This document shows positions 63,349 through 64,000 of a stretch of DNA of 64,000 nucleotides, piece after piece. A program made the position numbers and the translations under genes. The notes under the pieces were generated by a model that was not told where the DNA came from, did not search any database, and saw nothing but the letters and a program-made list of their open reading frames with translations. Position 1 is the stretch's first letter; each line of letters begins with the position of its first letter. This DNA comes from Rhizobiaceae bacterium (GTDB taxonomy: Bacteria; Pseudomonadota; Alphaproteobacteria; Rhizobiales; Rhizobiaceae): NCBI GenBank assembly GCA_029212415.1, contig JARGOF010000021.1:1-64000 (forward strand), given 5' to 3'.

Positions 63349-64000
63349 CACCCTTTTTCATAGGCAAGACCATCACTTTGTGCTTCGCCATGCGCCGCAA
63401 CGCGCAAACCCTGTTAAAATACGGCTCCCAAAACCGTCCGTTGGATTGCGGTCATTCCTGGCGCATCCAGCGCTTCCGTAAAAGTGTGAAACGGGTTTCC
63501 GACAAGACAGCACACCAAACACATGAGACGGACAAATGGTTCAATTTTTCGATAATATATTTAATAACAATAGGTTGCTAAAACAGAAGCGACGCCTGGG
63601 GGTGGGAAAAACAGACAAATTTTTGCGGCAGCCAAGTCTTTAAAAAGACATTGCTCCGAAAAATGTTGCAACAGAAATAACTATGGAGATTGTCTCACAC
63701 GTTTTCTCGAGACAATATCTTCTGTGTCGGAGACATTTATTCACGCAGCAAAAAGCCCGATACCTGCGACTGCTCTGCTCCCCGAAAATTGGAGGGAACT
63801 CGGGTCTCAAGTCAGGGATTGTCAAATACTCACCCCTCGTACAAAGCGCGGGGCTTCAACGGGTCCCTCCTATCAATAGTATTCGCTCTTTTGAATTCTG
63901 CTTAAACTGGAAAATTTCCAGACAATTGCTGGCATGCGGGTACACCTGCAATCACGCCTCGACAGAACGCCCGAGTCCCCACGACCACCCCCCTACCAAA
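63349..64000. other. Gene-free end of the window
   Basis: About 650 bases without a convincing gene on either strand. AT-rich stretches (around 63545-63575) and a small dyad CTGGAAAATTTCCAG (63908-63922) are present. I see no tRNA or known repeat. Confidence 0.5.

Noticed and set aside
63349-64000. Genes at the right end
   Set aside because: Frames are short, lack ribosome binding sites and show no family-like sequence.

Overview
The window looks like a chromosomal segment of a free-living alphaproteobacterium of the order Hyphomicrobiales (Rhizobiales), probably near the Phyllobacteriaceae/Rhizobiaceae. The basis is an lpiA/acvB-like mprF-virJ pair, a PdhS-type cell-cycle kinase with a CtrA-like site, a tRNA-His of the alphaproteobacterial type (no G-1, A73), an Irr-box-like palindrome, an EcfG-type stress promoter and the zwf-pgl-edd order. 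I see no phage, insertion sequence, CRISPR array or rRNA.

Layout. 1-5 kb: xseA, convergent with an mprF-virJ operon (lysyl-phosphatidylglycerol synthesis and turnover). 5-10 kb: tRNA-His, a phasin gene with PhaR-like operator elements, and a 1242-residue PdhS-like kinase. 10-14 kb: an orphan iron-type ABC permease behind a 39-bp Irr-box palindrome, then an unusual PP-loop ATPase/SET-methyltransferase pair in AT-rich surroundings. 14-29.5 kb: central metabolism: acetoacetyl-CoA synthetase, AsmA protein, glyoxylate-bypass regulator and isocitrate lyase, a BaiN-type flavoprotein, a glutamine-synthetase-family ligase, the Entner-Doudoroff genes zwf-pgl-edd, and folD.

29.5-43.3 kb: a surface-polysaccharide region. 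It holds a Wzz/GumC-type co-polymerase without a kinase domain, two small secreted proteins, a hybrid sensor kinase (with a transposase-type helix-turn-helix at its N terminus) coupled to an OmpR-type regulator, a GH10 glycanase, a Wzx-type flippase and four glycosyltransferase-like genes. The two secreted-protein genes and the kinase gene share an upstream motif, so they may form one regulon.

43.3-49.8 kb: an AhpD-like protein and a transglutaminase-like protein, then a four-gene operon with overlapping start/stop codons (SbnI-like ParB/serine-kinase fold, SbnA-like synthase, FAD/NAD(P)-binding protein, Y4yA-type PLP decarboxylase). It resembles a diaminopropionate/siderophore precursor module but has no NIS synthetase. 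A nearly perfect dyad between the transglutaminase gene and this operon reads as an EcfG promoter (GGAAC-N16-CGTT) on both strands.

49.9-59.7 kb: small accessory genes (ribbon-helix-helix, muconolactone isomerase-like, VOC, cupin, DUF3857 transglutaminase, HxlR/QorB pair, Gfo/Idh/MocA oxidoreductase, AraC regulator, esterase). Two of these genes carry single-base frameshifts in homopolymer runs. 59.7-63.3 kb: a metal-resistance island with merR/merF plus a cysteine-rich partner, and arsR-acr3-arsC-arsH. The last 650 bases hold no recognisable gene.
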